From positions 1 to 47,641 of the forward strand of contig DWXF01000020.1 of the NCBI GenBank assembly GCA_019119335.1: a DNA stretch of 47,641 nucleotides, read 5' to 3'. The translations under genes and the position numbers were made by a program. Below are positions 1 through 8,346 of the stretch, in pieces. Source of the DNA: Candidatus Flavonifractor merdavium (GTDB lineage: Bacteria > Bacillota > Clostridia > Oscillospirales > Oscillospiraceae). Positions within the stretch are counted from its first letter, which is position 1. Every line of letters starts with the position of its first letter. The notes beneath the pieces were generated by a model that saw only the letters and a list, made by a program, of their open reading frames with translations, was not told where the DNA came from and searched no databases.

Positions 1-323
1 TAAAATGGGGGGATATACAAGATAATTTTCTGTTCGGATGCCTACAAACCCTTGATACTACTGGGTTATTCAAAAAGTTCTGTATCGCCACTCGGACCAG
101 AAATCCGCTGGAATCGTATGATTCCAGCGGATTATTTTCGTTTCTTTGCACTTTTCCAATCCCTTGATTTTGGCCGTTTTTCTGACTCAGATTCTGACCC
201 ATACAGGACTTCGGGGCATGCGAAACATACTGTCCGGGAAGATAGGCCCGCCGGCTATGTTTCCGCTTTCTACAAAGCGTCAAATGCACAAGCAGCCGGC
301 CACTTTGTCCACCAATGTCCACT
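1..323. other. gene-free left margin
   Basis: No convincing gene is seen on either strand. Short open frames here lack ribosome sites and family resemblance. The only clear structure is the palindrome at 102-133, described separately. The stretch lies downstream of the minus-strand sugar-acid operon, whose last stop codon is at 324-326, so it probably holds the 3' untranslated region of that operon. Confidence 0.6.
102..133. repeat. palindromic repeat, left copy; terminator-like
   Basis: Two 14-base arms (AATCCGCTGGAATC and its exact reverse complement) flank a 4-base loop, GTAT. The plus strand continues into a T-rich stretch (ATTATTTTCGTTTCTTT), so it could terminate a plus-strand transcript entering from the left. 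The same arms recur at 47304-47335 with a different loop (ACAC). Both copies are followed by similar bases (GATTATTT, then GCACTTT), which suggests a dispersed element rather than chance. A terminator, a REP-like element or a mobile miniature element are all possible. Confidence 0.75.
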
Positions 324-1295
324 TTAGGCCTGTCGGTCTTTACGCCTCAGGTGAATCGCAAATCCGGAAATTTCATCTTTAAAGTAGACAGCAACCAGTC
401 CTTTTTCGTCCTGAACACGGGTTTCCTCCCGGAAAGCAATCCCTCTGAAACGAAACCAGGCCACAGCACGCTCAATATGTGCCACCGAAAAGGCCAAATG
501 GCCGTGCTCACCCAGGAAGGGGGTTTTACAGATCTCGGCTGCCGTTCCGGCAAAGAAGGAGCCCGGCGTTTCCCGCACATCGAATCCGAAAAGGTTTTGA
601 AAGCTGCCGGCCACATCCTGAGCCTGCGCCGTATTGGCGCAATTGATACCCACATGGAGCAGCTGCGCATCCAGTATGGCGGAAACAGCCCGCTTTACCT
701 GCACACGGATCTTGTCAAATTCTCCCGACGCGATCTGCTGAGTGGAGGCCACAAAGCTTCCGCCGCAGCACAGAACGTTGGGCAGCGCCAGGTATTCTTC
801 CAGATTCTGTACAGAAATTCCTCCTGTGGGTATAAACCTTATCTGGGGGTAGGGCGCCGACAGAGCGCGCAGCATGGAGGAACCACCGCTCTGCTCTGCC
901 GGGAAAAACTTCACTTCGGTCAGGCCCAGTCTCAGCGCGGCTTCCAATTCAGTGGGAGAGGCGATACCGGGATAAATGGGGGTACCACGGTCCAGACACC
1001 ACTGTACCACATCCGGATTCAATCCAGGGGAGACGATGAACTTCGCACCTGCGGAAACCGCCTCCTCTGCCTGCCGGACCGTCAGGACTGTACCGGCGCC
1101 AACCAAAAAGTTGGGGAACGCCTGAGCAATCTCCGCGATGGATTGGGCTGCGGCCGGTGTGCGGAACGTGATTTCCGCAGCTGGGATCCCGCCATCCACC
1201 AATGCCTGAGCCAGAGGCACGGCATGATCAGGGCCGTCAACCGTCACCACGGGAAGCAGGCCGACGGCATAGAGCTGATCGGAAAGATTGGTCAT
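324..1295 (-). CDS. eda: KDPG/KHG aldolase fused to a VOC (glyoxalase-like) domain
   Basis: Class I aldolase that splits 2-keto-3-deoxy-6-phosphogluconate (KDPG) into pyruvate and glyceraldehyde 3-phosphate in the cytoplasm. The N-terminal ~205 residues match the family: EITFRT with Glu41, and VKFFPAE with the Schiff-base lysine at about K129. Residues ~211-318 form an added domain resembling the vicinal-oxygen-chelate fold (HVGINCANTAQAQ, then GHLAFSVAHIERAV). Plain Eda proteins are about 210 residues; this one is 323. The start at 1295 was chosen because AGAGAGG lies 9 bases upstream and its ATG overlaps the kinase stop (ATGA). An open frame extends 10 codons further upstream without a better site. 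It is the last gene of the 12-gene operon and follows its partner kinase. The VOC domain may tune activity or act on a related keto acid; its role is not known. Confidence 0.9.
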   Translation of the reverse strand: MTNLSDQLYAVGLLPVVTVDGPDHAVPLAQALVDGGIPAAEITFRTPAAAQSIAEIAQAFPNFLVGAGTVLTVRQAEEAVSAGAKFIVSPGLNPDVVQWCLDRGTPIYPGIASPTELEAALRLGLTEVKFFPAEQSGGSSMLRALSAPYPQIRFIPTGGISVQNLEEYLALPNVLCCGGSFVASTQQIASGEFDKIRVQVKRAVSAILDAQLLHVGINCANTAQAQDVAGSFQNLFGFDVRETPGSFFAGTAAEICKTPFLGEHGHLAFSVAHIERAVAWFRFRGIAFREETRVQDEKGLVAVYFKDEISGFAIHLRRKDRQA

Positions 1296-2245
1296 ACCAC
1301 ACATCCTCTCTTCTCCATAAAGCACGCAAGCTCCATACGATTCGGCAGGCCCTCATTGTCGCCCACACTCATCACCTGAATGGCGCCGATGGCGTTGCCG
1401 CGCCGGACCGCCTCAGAAAGCGGCAGGCCCTCCAGCAGACCGCTGAGCACGCCAACAGCAAAGCCGTCGCCCGCACCCACCGTGTCCACCACATGAGCCA
1501 CCGGGAAGCCCTCCACCTGGAACCTGTTTTCGCCATCAAAGGCGTAAGCGCCCTGAGGACCCAGCTTGATCACCACGGTTTTCGCGCCGCGCTCCCGATA
1601 AAAGGAGGCAATGTCTTCCGGAGCATCTAACCCGGTAAGCAGACGTCCCTCGGCGATTCCGGGCAAAAACAGATCGCACATACCCGCGGCCCGATTGATA
1701 AACTCCGCCATAGCCGCCTGACTGGGCCACAGCTGAGGGCGGAGGTTGGGATCAAAAGAAAGGAACAGCCCTTCTGCCCTGGCCCGCTCCATCAGCGTCA
1801 AAACGGCAGCACGGCAGGAATCTGAGAGCGCCGGGGAAATACCGGTCATATGCAGCACGCCGTATCCCGACAGGTCCAGATCCCGCACATCCTCAGGGGA
1901 CAGCGTGGAGGCAGCGGAGCCTTTGCGGAAGTAGAAAATCTCCGGGTCGCCATGAGAGGTCTTGGATTTGAGCATGAAACCGGTGGTTTTCTCATCAGAG
2001 AAACCGGTCAGCTCGGTACCGATCCCGTTCTCCCTCATGCCGGCCAGGATGCGTTTTCCGAAGGGGTCCCGGCCCAACTTTGTCAGATAGCCCACTTTGT
2101 GCTCCAGGCGGCGCAGGCCCACCGCCACGTTGTACTCCGCGCCGGCAATGGCTGTGGTATAGCTGGAAACCGCATCCAGCGGTCCTTCCTCCCGGGCGAT
2201 AAACAGCCCCATCGGCTCACCGACAAGCAATACGCCTTCCTTCAT
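1292..2245 (-). CDS. kdgK: 2-keto-3-deoxygluconate kinase (PfkB family)
   Basis: Ribokinase/PfkB-family sugar kinase, 317 residues, the usual length. It most likely phosphorylates 2-keto-3-deoxygluconate (KDG) to KDPG, the substrate of the aldolase encoded immediately downstream with a 4-base ATGA overlap. The C-terminal PfkB signature DTVGAGDGFAVGV is present at ~254-266, with D260 as the expected catalytic base. The N-terminal glycine-rich substrate-lid region (YTTAIAGAEYNVAVGLRRL) is also visible. AGGAGG sits 7 bases before the ATG, and only 12 bases separate it from the dehydrogenase upstream. The exact sugar acid cannot be proven from sequence, but pairing with a KDPG aldolase makes KDG the best guess. 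Confidence 0.88.
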   Translation of the reverse strand: MKEGVLLVGEPMGLFIAREEGPLDAVSSYTTAIAGAEYNVAVGLRRLEHKVGYLTKLGRDPFGKRILAGMRENGIGTELTGFSDEKTTGFMLKSKTSHGDPEIFYFRKGSAASTLSPEDVRDLDLSGYGVLHMTGISPALSDSCRAAVLTLMERARAEGLFLSFDPNLRPQLWPSQAAMAEFINRAAGMCDLFLPGIAEGRLLTGLDAPEDIASFYRERGAKTVVIKLGPQGAYAFDGENRFQVEGFPVAHVVDTVGAGDGFAVGVLSGLLEGLPLSEAVRRGNAIGAIQVMSVGDNEGLPNRMELACFMEKRGCVV

Positions 2246-2257
2246 AAAAAGACCTCC

Positions 2258-3319
2258 TCAGCCTTCCCAGGAGAGGGGAAGGCCAATGTCGGCGGACAGG
2301 CCCTCCAGGGATTCCGCCACATCCGCGGGCAGCTCCAGCCCATCGGCCTCGGCGGCGCGGTGCCGTTCCCACTCGATCTCGCCGGGGGTGTAGATCCGCT
2401 GGGAGCCCTGGGCCTTGGGGGCGCTGCGGAGATTCCGGGCCATGGATTCGTTTCTGGCGGCGTAAGCCTCCCCGCCGCAGAATACGGCGGGATTGACCGC
2501 CAGGAAGGCGTGGCAGACGTTGTTGGGCTTTTCCAGCTCAAAGCACCAGCTGACGATATCGCCATTCGTGCCCATGCCTCCGCCGGACAGCGCGCCGGTC
2601 AGCAGCTCCACCAGCACAGCCAGGCCGTAGCCCTTGTGGGCGGCAAAGGGCTGCATGGCCCCTTCTTCGGGGTAGTGGCTGGGATCCGTGGTGGGCAGGC
2701 CGTTTTTGTCCACGATCCAGGTTTCAGGAATGGAGCGGCCATCCTTCCGGGCCTGGACCACTTTGAGGGAGGCCACATTGCTCATGGCGATGTCCAGGAA
2801 GATGGAGGGTGTGGACTGGGCGGGGGCTGCGTAGGCCAGGGGGTTGTTGCCGATCACCATGCCGCGGGCGCCGGGGACTGTCATGTTGGGGTCCACATTG
2901 CTCACACTCAGGCCCAGCATACCGGCTTTCGCGGCCATATTGGCATAGTATCCGGCGGCTCCGAAATGGCTGCTGTTCTTAACCACCACCAGGGCAATAC
3001 CGGCGCTTTTGGCCTTCTCAATAGCCAGGGACATGGCCCGGTAAGAGGCCGATTCACCCATGCCGTTGTGGGCATCCATCAGAGCATAGGCAGGACCCTC
3101 GGATACGATCTCGGTCGCAGCGTGGATATCCATGCCTCCTGCACGGAACTTTTTGATGTAATTGAACAGATTTTTTGTGCCGTGGGAATGGGTCCCAAAG
3201 GCATCGGTTTCCGTCAGCACTTCCGCGCACAGGCGCGCGTCCTCCTCACGCATTCCCTCGTGTGTCAGGGCGTGAGCGCAGAAGTCTTTCAGAGCCGCAA
3301 TCTTGATCCGTTTTGCCAT
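2258..3319 (-). CDS. Ldh2/malate-lactate dehydrogenase family oxidoreductase
   Basis: NAD(P)-dependent 2-hydroxyacid dehydrogenase of the Ldh2 (malate/L-lactate/ureidoglycolate) family, 353 residues, full length. Family features are the N-terminal helices with TDAFGTHSHGTKNL (~38-51), the central GNNPLAYAAPA segment and the AAHKGYGLAVLVELLTGALSG stretch with GGGMGTN. Enzymes of this family reduce 2-keto acids, or oxidise ureidoglycolate and 2,3-diketogulonate-like compounds. In this operon it probably acts on a sugar acid or a ring-opened intermediate. The start at ATG 3319 was preferred over a GTG one codon upstream because GAGG lies 8 bases before it. It sits between the flavin-type fusion and the KDG kinase. 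Confidence 0.85.
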   Translation of the reverse strand: MAKRIKIAALKDFCAHALTHEGMREEDARLCAEVLTETDAFGTHSHGTKNLFNYIKKFRAGGMDIHAATEIVSEGPAYALMDAHNGMGESASYRAMSLAIEKAKSAGIALVVVKNSSHFGAAGYYANMAAKAGMLGLSVSNVDPNMTVPGARGMVIGNNPLAYAAPAQSTPSIFLDIAMSNVASLKVVQARKDGRSIPETWIVDKNGLPTTDPSHYPEEGAMQPFAAHKGYGLAVLVELLTGALSGGGMGTNGDIVSWCFELEKPNNVCHAFLAVNPAVFCGGEAYAARNESMARNLRSAPKAQGSQRIYTPGEIEWERHRAAEADGLELPADVAESLEGLSADIGLPLSWEG

Positions 3320-3344
3320 CACAATAACCTCACTTCATGCTGAA

Positions 3345-5696
3345 TTATATTTTCCGGCCAGTGGAACACATCTCAATGTTGCCGTTGGGACAGCGGTTGA
3401 AGCACATGCCGCACGCCACACACTGGCTGCGGTCGATGGCCATTTCATCCGTATCGGACACATAGGGGGCAAAGTCGGTGCAGATGGTCTTACAGAGCTG
3501 GCAACCCTCTCCGCAGCCGCAGTTCAGGCAGCGGGACGCTTCCGCAACGGCGTCCTCCAGCGTGTTCAAAACGGGCTCCTGCATCTGATCGCGGTAGTAG
3601 CCAGTGCGCGCGAGAACCTTGTCAGCGGATACGGGAATGGCGGCGGGGGTGGGCTCCAGAACGGCATTGTCTCCCCGGAGGCGCCGGTCCAGCTCCACAG
3701 CATCCCTTCTGCCGGCCGCCACAGCAGCAATCACGCTTTGAACCGGCAGAGCCGACCAGATGCTGTCACAGGGCAGCGTCATCTGAATGCTGGCCCGACC
3801 ATGCAGGAGCAGGCCGCCGGGCACCGCTTCCACAGGCACAACATCTGTCAGGATTTCAATACCGTGCTCCTTGGCCAGCTCCATCTGCTCCCGGACAAAT
3901 TTCTGTCTGACGTTGGCGGACGGGCAGACGACCACCGCACGCCGGGCGCCCTGCGCGAGGGCGCAGACAGCGGTATCCACAGCGGCGGCCAGAGGCCCCA
4001 GGATCACAGCTGTGCCGCATAGCGTCTGGGGAGAGAGGGGCCGAATGCTCTCCATGACCGGACAGTTGGGGAAGGCCACGGTCTCCGCCTCAGACTGCCG
4101 ACGGAGGACGGCGTCAAAGTCCGCGTCATCAGGGTCCGGAGCGCCGGATTGGATGGTGATACCGCTTTGCCTCAGGCGCTCCAGAAGCTCGTCCAGGGCT
4201 ATCCGGGGCAGGCGGCCCGCTCGAACCAGCGTGCCAAGGTCCCCGCCAAGGCCATCGGAAGGCTCCAGCACAGTAACAGAGTAGCCGGCCCGGCGCAGTT
4301 CGTCCGCACAGGTCAGCTCAGCCGGGCCGGAGCCAACCACCGCCACATGCATGCCGTTGGAGGGAGCCGCGGCGGCCGCAGGCTGCCACCCCTGCTGCCT
4401 GCCCCAGTCCAGCACAAACTGCTTCAGCTGACGGATGGCGATGGGCCGTCCATTTCTGCCCCGGACGCAGGCATCCTCACAGGGGTGGGGGCAGACATAG
4501 GCGCAGGCGCCCTGCAAAACGCCCTTTCCCGTAATCAGGTCGAAGGCGTGGCGCAGATCGCCTTTGGCAATGGACTGCACGTAGGCCTGCACCGGCACAT
4601 GGTGGGGGCAGGCGGCCTTGCAGGGACCGGACAAGCGGGGCTCCTTGATGTGGGCGTAGCCGTCGTACAGCGTCAGCTCGGGCGCGGTTTTGAGCTCAGG
4701 CTCCACCAAACCGCAGAAATCCTCGATGGAGGCGTAACCGTGGCTGTCCATGTAGGATTTCAGGCCGGAAATCATGGGACGCACGATATCATAGCCCCGG
4801 ATCAGGGTCTCAGAGCACACGCCCAGCAGGGTTCCGCCGCACAGTACCATCTCTGCGGCGTCCTTCCAGTCGGTGATGCCGCCGGCGGCCATGATCGGCC
4901 GTCCCGCTCCGCACACCTTGCGGATCTCATAGGTATCCCGCTGGGCCAGCGGCTTCAGCCAGGGACCGCAGTAGCAGCTCATGCTGATCTCATCCTGAAG
5001 ATGATAGCAGGCCTTCCCGGGGTCATCCAGATTGATGGGCGGGATGCCCAGCCGGTTGCCCGTGCTGCCCACCGCGTCCGCCCCGGCTTCATACAGGGCG
5101 GCGGCCACCTGGGCCACCTGTCCCCCCTCCGGCGTGAGCTTCACAAAGAGCGGTATGCCGATCTCCCGCTTTATGGCGCGCACGATCTCGGACACCGCGC
5201 CGGCCTGCTGCCCCAGGCTGGCGCCTGTCTGCTGGGCGGTGCACGCTTCTCCGCCGGAAGAGAGGGAAACATTGTAGGACATGTTGGGGCAGCACATATT
5301 CAGCTCGATGATATCCGCGCCTGCCGCCTCAAACTGGCGGGCCATATTGACCCAGCCCTCCACGCCCTTATCCCCCGCGTAGGTAATGTTGGCCATGAGA
5401 ATCAGGTCGTGAAGCACCTTTTTTGCGTCCCGCACAAGGGTAAGGCCCTCCTGGAAGGTGAGGCGCTTTTCGGCGGTAAAGGCCAGGGCGTTGGTTTCCT
5501 GAAACAGGCCGTAGCGGGGCTTGCGGTTGATGTAGGGCGCAGGATCAATGGACAGTTTGATGCTGGCGGCGGCCCAGCCGGTTTCCTCGATGCGCTGGAG
5601 CTGCCGGACGGTTTTGGTGGTTGGGCCGGAGGCCACATAGAAGGGGTTTTTGAAGGTGACGCCGCCTATTGTGACCGGGATTCTGATTTCCTCCAT
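3345..5696 (-). CDS. DHODH/PreA-like protein fused to PreT-like Fe-S and degenerate FAD/NAD domains
   Basis: Large cytoplasmic redox protein, about 783 residues. Residues ~1-330 form a dihydroorotate/dihydropyrimidine dehydrogenase-type FMN barrel like PreA (ELNMCCPNMS; GGEACTAQQTGASLGQ, where the catalytic Cys is expected; IMAAGGI). Next comes a cysteine-rich DPD/GltD-type iron-sulfur module at ~350-425 (CKAACPHHVP, CAYVCPHPCEDAC), then a nucleotide-binding region from ~453 (VVGSGPAE). The C-terminus carries more clusters, including CVACGMCFNRCPNG (~757-770). Mammalian dihydropyrimidine dehydrogenase has the reductase half first; here the order is swapped. The flavin motif reads GSGPAE instead of GSGPAG, and the expected NADPH-site glycines are replaced (VILGPLAAAVDTA), so electron input from NADPH is doubtful. 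A start at 5702 overlaps the upstream stop, but GGAGG is better spaced (7 bases) for 5696. Confidence 0.82.
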   Translation of the reverse strand: MEEIRIPVTIGGVTFKNPFYVASGPTTKTVRQLQRIEETGWAAASIKLSIDPAPYINRKPRYGLFQETNALAFTAEKRLTFQEGLTLVRDAKKVLHDLILMANITYAGDKGVEGWVNMARQFEAAGADIIELNMCCPNMSYNVSLSSGGEACTAQQTGASLGQQAGAVSEIVRAIKREIGIPLFVKLTPEGGQVAQVAAALYEAGADAVGSTGNRLGIPPINLDDPGKACYHLQDEISMSCYCGPWLKPLAQRDTYEIRKVCGAGRPIMAAGGITDWKDAAEMVLCGGTLLGVCSETLIRGYDIVRPMISGLKSYMDSHGYASIEDFCGLVEPELKTAPELTLYDGYAHIKEPRLSGPCKAACPHHVPVQAYVQSIAKGDLRHAFDLITGKGVLQGACAYVCPHPCEDACVRGRNGRPIAIRQLKQFVLDWGRQQGWQPAAAAAPSNGMHVAVVGSGPAELTCADELRRAGYSVTVLEPSDGLGGDLGTLVRAGRLPRIALDELLERLRQSGITIQSGAPDPDDADFDAVLRRQSEAETVAFPNCPVMESIRPLSPQTLCGTAVILGPLAAAVDTAVCALAQGARRAVVVCPSANVRQKFVREQMELAKEHGIEILTDVVPVEAVPGGLLLHGRASIQMTLPCDSIWSALPVQSVIAAVAAGRRDAVELDRRLRGDNAVLEPTPAAIPVSADKVLARTGYYRDQMQEPVLNTLEDAVAEASRCLNCGCGEGCQLCKTICTDFAPYVSDTDEMAIDRSQCVACGMCFNRCPNGNIEMCSTGRKI

Positions 5697-5698
5697 CT

Positions 5699-6769
5699 TC
5701 ATCCCTCCCGTTCCCCGTTGCGGATATGGCGTCCTTCTCTGGCTGAGCGGTAGATGAGCTCCACCACCTTCATGGCGGCCAGCCCGTCCTCACCCCGCAG
5801 TCCGGGTCTGGCGGGAACATTCCGGGCCGCACAATCTACAAAATGAGAGATCTCAGACACATAGCCCAGATCGTATTTTTCATCCACGGCCGGTCTGGAC
5901 CAGCCGGTGGTGATCTCGGCCTTTTCCACCGTGTAGTCAAAGCCGGGGATGGAGTACCCCCGGATGGCGCTGGAGAAGGTCAGATCCAGGTGGAGGCAGC
6001 CCTTTGTACCGTAAAAGTCCAGGATGTCCTCCATGCCGCCGGTGGTCACATAGTTGGCCTCCAGCAGAGCCGTGGTACCGTCAGCAAAGCGCATCATGGC
6101 GCCGGCCCAGTCCTCGCCTTCCATCTCCTTGTGGATCAGGTTGCCCTCCAGGCCCCGGGAGGTCAGGGCGGTCAGTTCCGTCCAGCTGCCGCCCTTCAGG
6201 GCCAGAATAAAGCCAACCGGGTGGATGCCCAAATGGATCATTGCGCCGCCGCCGCAGAATTTCAGCTTCTGCGCGAAGGGGCTGTGGGAGCCGCAGTGGC
6301 ATTCCCTGGCCCGCACAAAGGTCAGCTCTCCAATCGCGCCGCTCTCGATGATGGACAGCGCCTTCTGAATGGTGGGGCAGCCAAGCCAGTCCTCCGCGTA
6401 ATAGACATGGCGGTCCGCCCGCCGGGCGGCCTCCATGATCTCCTCGGCCTCCTCCACCGTGGTGGCCAGCGGCTTTTCGCTGATGATGTGGCGGCCGTGG
6501 GCCAGCGCGGCCAGGGCCGCGTCTTTGTGCAGGAAATTGGGCAGACAGATGTCTACTACATCGCAGTCCACTTCGTTCAGGGCGGTCTCATAGTCGGTGT
6601 ACGCGGCATAGTCGGTAAAGCCATATCGTTCCGCCAGCGTCTTGACACGGGACAGATCCTTGTCCACGATGGCCACGATATGGGCGCGGTCCTGAATGCG
6701 GGCGTAGCCGTCGGCATGCAGGTCGGCAGAAAACGCCGCGCCAATCAGAAGTACTCTCACTCGCTCCAT
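5699..6769 (-). CDS. Gfo/Idh/MocA-family oxidoreductase (long copy)
   Basis: NAD(P)-dependent sugar or inositol-type dehydrogenase, about 356 residues, typical for the family. An N-terminal Rossmann fold starts VRVLLIGAAFSADLHADGY, and the EKPLATTVEEAEEIM segment carries the conserved lysine and proline of the active site. The C-terminal half is the usual alpha/beta substrate domain, with HLGIHPVGFIL holding a likely catalytic histidine. The nucleotide loop reads GAAFSADLH rather than GxGxxG, a variation. The frame is open up to a TTG at 6784 that overlaps the upstream stop, but AGAGG lies 7 bases before ATG 6769, the start chosen here. It probably oxidises or epimerises the imported sugar derivative. 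Confidence 0.88.
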   Translation of the reverse strand: MERVRVLLIGAAFSADLHADGYARIQDRAHIVAIVDKDLSRVKTLAERYGFTDYAAYTDYETALNEVDCDVVDICLPNFLHKDAALAALAHGRHIISEKPLATTVEEAEEIMEAARRADRHVYYAEDWLGCPTIQKALSIIESGAIGELTFVRARECHCGSHSPFAQKLKFCGGGAMIHLGIHPVGFILALKGGSWTELTALTSRGLEGNLIHKEMEGEDWAGAMMRFADGTTALLEANYVTTGGMEDILDFYGTKGCLHLDLTFSSAIRGYSIPGFDYTVEKAEITTGWSRPAVDEKYDLGYVSEISHFVDCAARNVPARPGLRGEDGLAAMKVVELIYRSAREGRHIRNGEREG

Positions 6770-6780
6770 AGTCATACCTC

Positions 6781-7527
6781 TCAAAAATTACTGTATCCAA
6801 ATGGCTGTTTGGCGGCCATATAGGAAAAGGCGCCTTCCATCTCCTGAACTGCCAGCTCCACAAAGCGCCGCAGAACGCGGGCGCCTTTTTCGGCGCTGGC
6901 TTTGCTCGGCTCGCCCCACACGCCGCTGGGAGACGCGCGGAAAACCGAACCATACCCCAGATAAGAACGCGGAACCTGGGGGACATAATCCACCGCCCGC
7001 TCCATGTGAACCAGTTCCGGCGCAATGTGCAGCATCAGGGAGGTCTCCACCTCACCGGCATGCAGCTCTGTGGTCGTCTCAATCAGCCCCTCCGCAGCTG
7101 CAACGGGAAAGAGGGTGCAGATATCTATATTGGCCACCATAAAGCCAGGATTGCAGGTGGCGTTGACCTGGCGAATCACCGGCGGCAGCGCAAAAATGCC
7201 CCCGTGGCACTGAAGGGTGACGCAGCGGGTGAAGCCCTGTTCCTTCAAGCTCATTAAAATGTCGGTCAGCATGTGGTAGAAGGTGTCCGGATCCATCCAG
7301 ACCGCGCCTTTCTTCCCCATGTGTTCCCGGCAGGTACTGATGGGAAGGGGCGGCAGAGAAAAGCCGCCCGTGGCCGCCGCCACACCAGCACCCAGCGCTT
7401 CGGCGATCCGATAGTCGGTGGAAAGCGGAAGATGGGGGCCGTGCTGCTCAATGGATCCAATGGGCAGGATAGCCAGCTCCGGGTTCCGGGCAGCCAGCTC
7501 ATCCGCCGTGACATCAAAAAGCTGCAT
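6781..7527 (-). CDS. creatininase-family amidohydrolase
   Basis: Predicted metal-dependent hydrolase, 248 residues, of the creatininase fold, which includes creatinine amidohydrolase and 3-dehydro-scyllo-inosose hydrolase (IolN). Family motifs are SIEQHGPHLPLSTD (Glu, His and Asp metal ligands at ~29-40), REHMGKKG, and ELHAGEVETS (acidic ligand). The usual HGGN is HGGI here (QCHGGIF), a departure that may change the substrate. Members open lactam or cyclic amide/ketone rings. Placed next to an Idh-type dehydrogenase and a NagB-like protein, it suggests ring opening of a cyclitol or sugar derivative, as in inositol-related pathways, but this is inference. AAAGGAG lies 6 bases before the ATG. 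Confidence 0.83.
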   Translation of the reverse strand: MQLFDVTADELAARNPELAILPIGSIEQHGPHLPLSTDYRIAEALGAGVAAATGGFSLPPLPISTCREHMGKKGAVWMDPDTFYHMLTDILMSLKEQGFTRCVTLQCHGGIFALPPVIRQVNATCNPGFMVANIDICTLFPVAAAEGLIETTTELHAGEVETSLMLHIAPELVHMERAVDYVPQVPRSYLGYGSVFRASPSGVWGEPSKASAEKGARVLRRFVELAVQEMEGAFSYMAAKQPFGYSNF

Positions 7528-7559
7528 GATGTGCTCCTTTCTTCAGGGGAAATTCCTGC

Positions 7560-8324
7560 TTAAAAAGCCTGGGATGCGCTATCGGCGTCCAGATAAAGGC
7601 TGGCGCCCTGACAGCGGCGCAGGATGCTGGCGGGGCAGGACTCCGAGATGGGGCCCTTCAGCGCAGCCGCGATAGCCGCCGCCTTGCGCACCGTGGGCAC
7701 CACCGCAACGGCACGGGGCACAGACAGGATCTGCGACATCGTCAGGGTGAGCGCCCGGTGAGGCACCTCCTCCACAGACGCAAAGCAGCCGTCGTTGACC
7801 TGCTGCATCCGGCAAACCGGGTCCAAATCCACAATCTTTACCCGCTTGGGGTCGTGAAAATCAGCTACGGCGGGGTCATTGAAGGCAAGGTGCCCATTTT
7901 CGCCCACGCCCAGGAAAATGAGGTCGGGCGGATACTTCTCCAGCAGCGCACTGTACTGTTCACACATGGCCTCCGCATCCTCCGGCTTGCAGGCCATATA
8001 GTGCAGCTCCAGGAAGGGAACCCTTTCGAAAATTGCCCGGCGGAGGAAGTTCCCGAACCCGGCGGGATGCTCCGCCGGAAGACCGATGTACTCATCCTGA
8101 TGAAAGCCCCGAACCTTGGACCAGTCGATATCCTGCTGCAGGAGGGACTCCAGAAGGTCATTCTGGGAGGGCGCGGCGGCAAAAATCACGTTGGCGCAGC
8201 CATTTCGCGCAATGGCGTCCCGGATGATGCCGGCAGCCTCGGCGGCGGCGGCGGCACCGCTCTCCGCCCGGGTGTCATGGACATGAACAGGCAGCAGCTC
8301 TATCGTTTTATTTACTTTCTCCAT
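7560..8324 (-). CDS. NagB-like glucosamine-6-phosphate deaminase/isomerase family protein
   Basis: Cytoplasmic sugar-phosphate isomerase-type protein, about 254 residues. It has the family's HQDEYIG and GVGENGHLAFNDP segments, close to the FxxDEY and GIGxDGHIAFNEP of NagB, so the fold and active-site lid are credible. NagB turns glucosamine 6-phosphate into fructose 6-phosphate and ammonia. A different amino-sugar or sugar-acid substrate is likely because no NagA or PTS gene is nearby. The start at ATG 8324 follows AAGGAG by 10 bases; the frame is open for 19 more codons upstream, but those overlap livF and lack a ribosome site. It lies 22 bases after livF in the same operon. Confidence 0.82.
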   Translation of the reverse strand: MEKVNKTIELLPVHVHDTRAESGAAAAAEAAGIIRDAIARNGCANVIFAAAPSQNDLLESLLQQDIDWSKVRGFHQDEYIGLPAEHPAGFGNFLRRAIFERVPFLELHYMACKPEDAEAMCEQYSALLEKYPPDLIFLGVGENGHLAFNDPAVADFHDPKRVKIVDLDPVCRMQQVNDGCFASVEEVPHRALTLTMSQILSVPRAVAVVPTVRKAAAIAAALKGPISESCPASILRRCQGASLYLDADSASQAF

Positions 8325-8346
8325 AGAAGATCTTCTCCTTCTCGCT

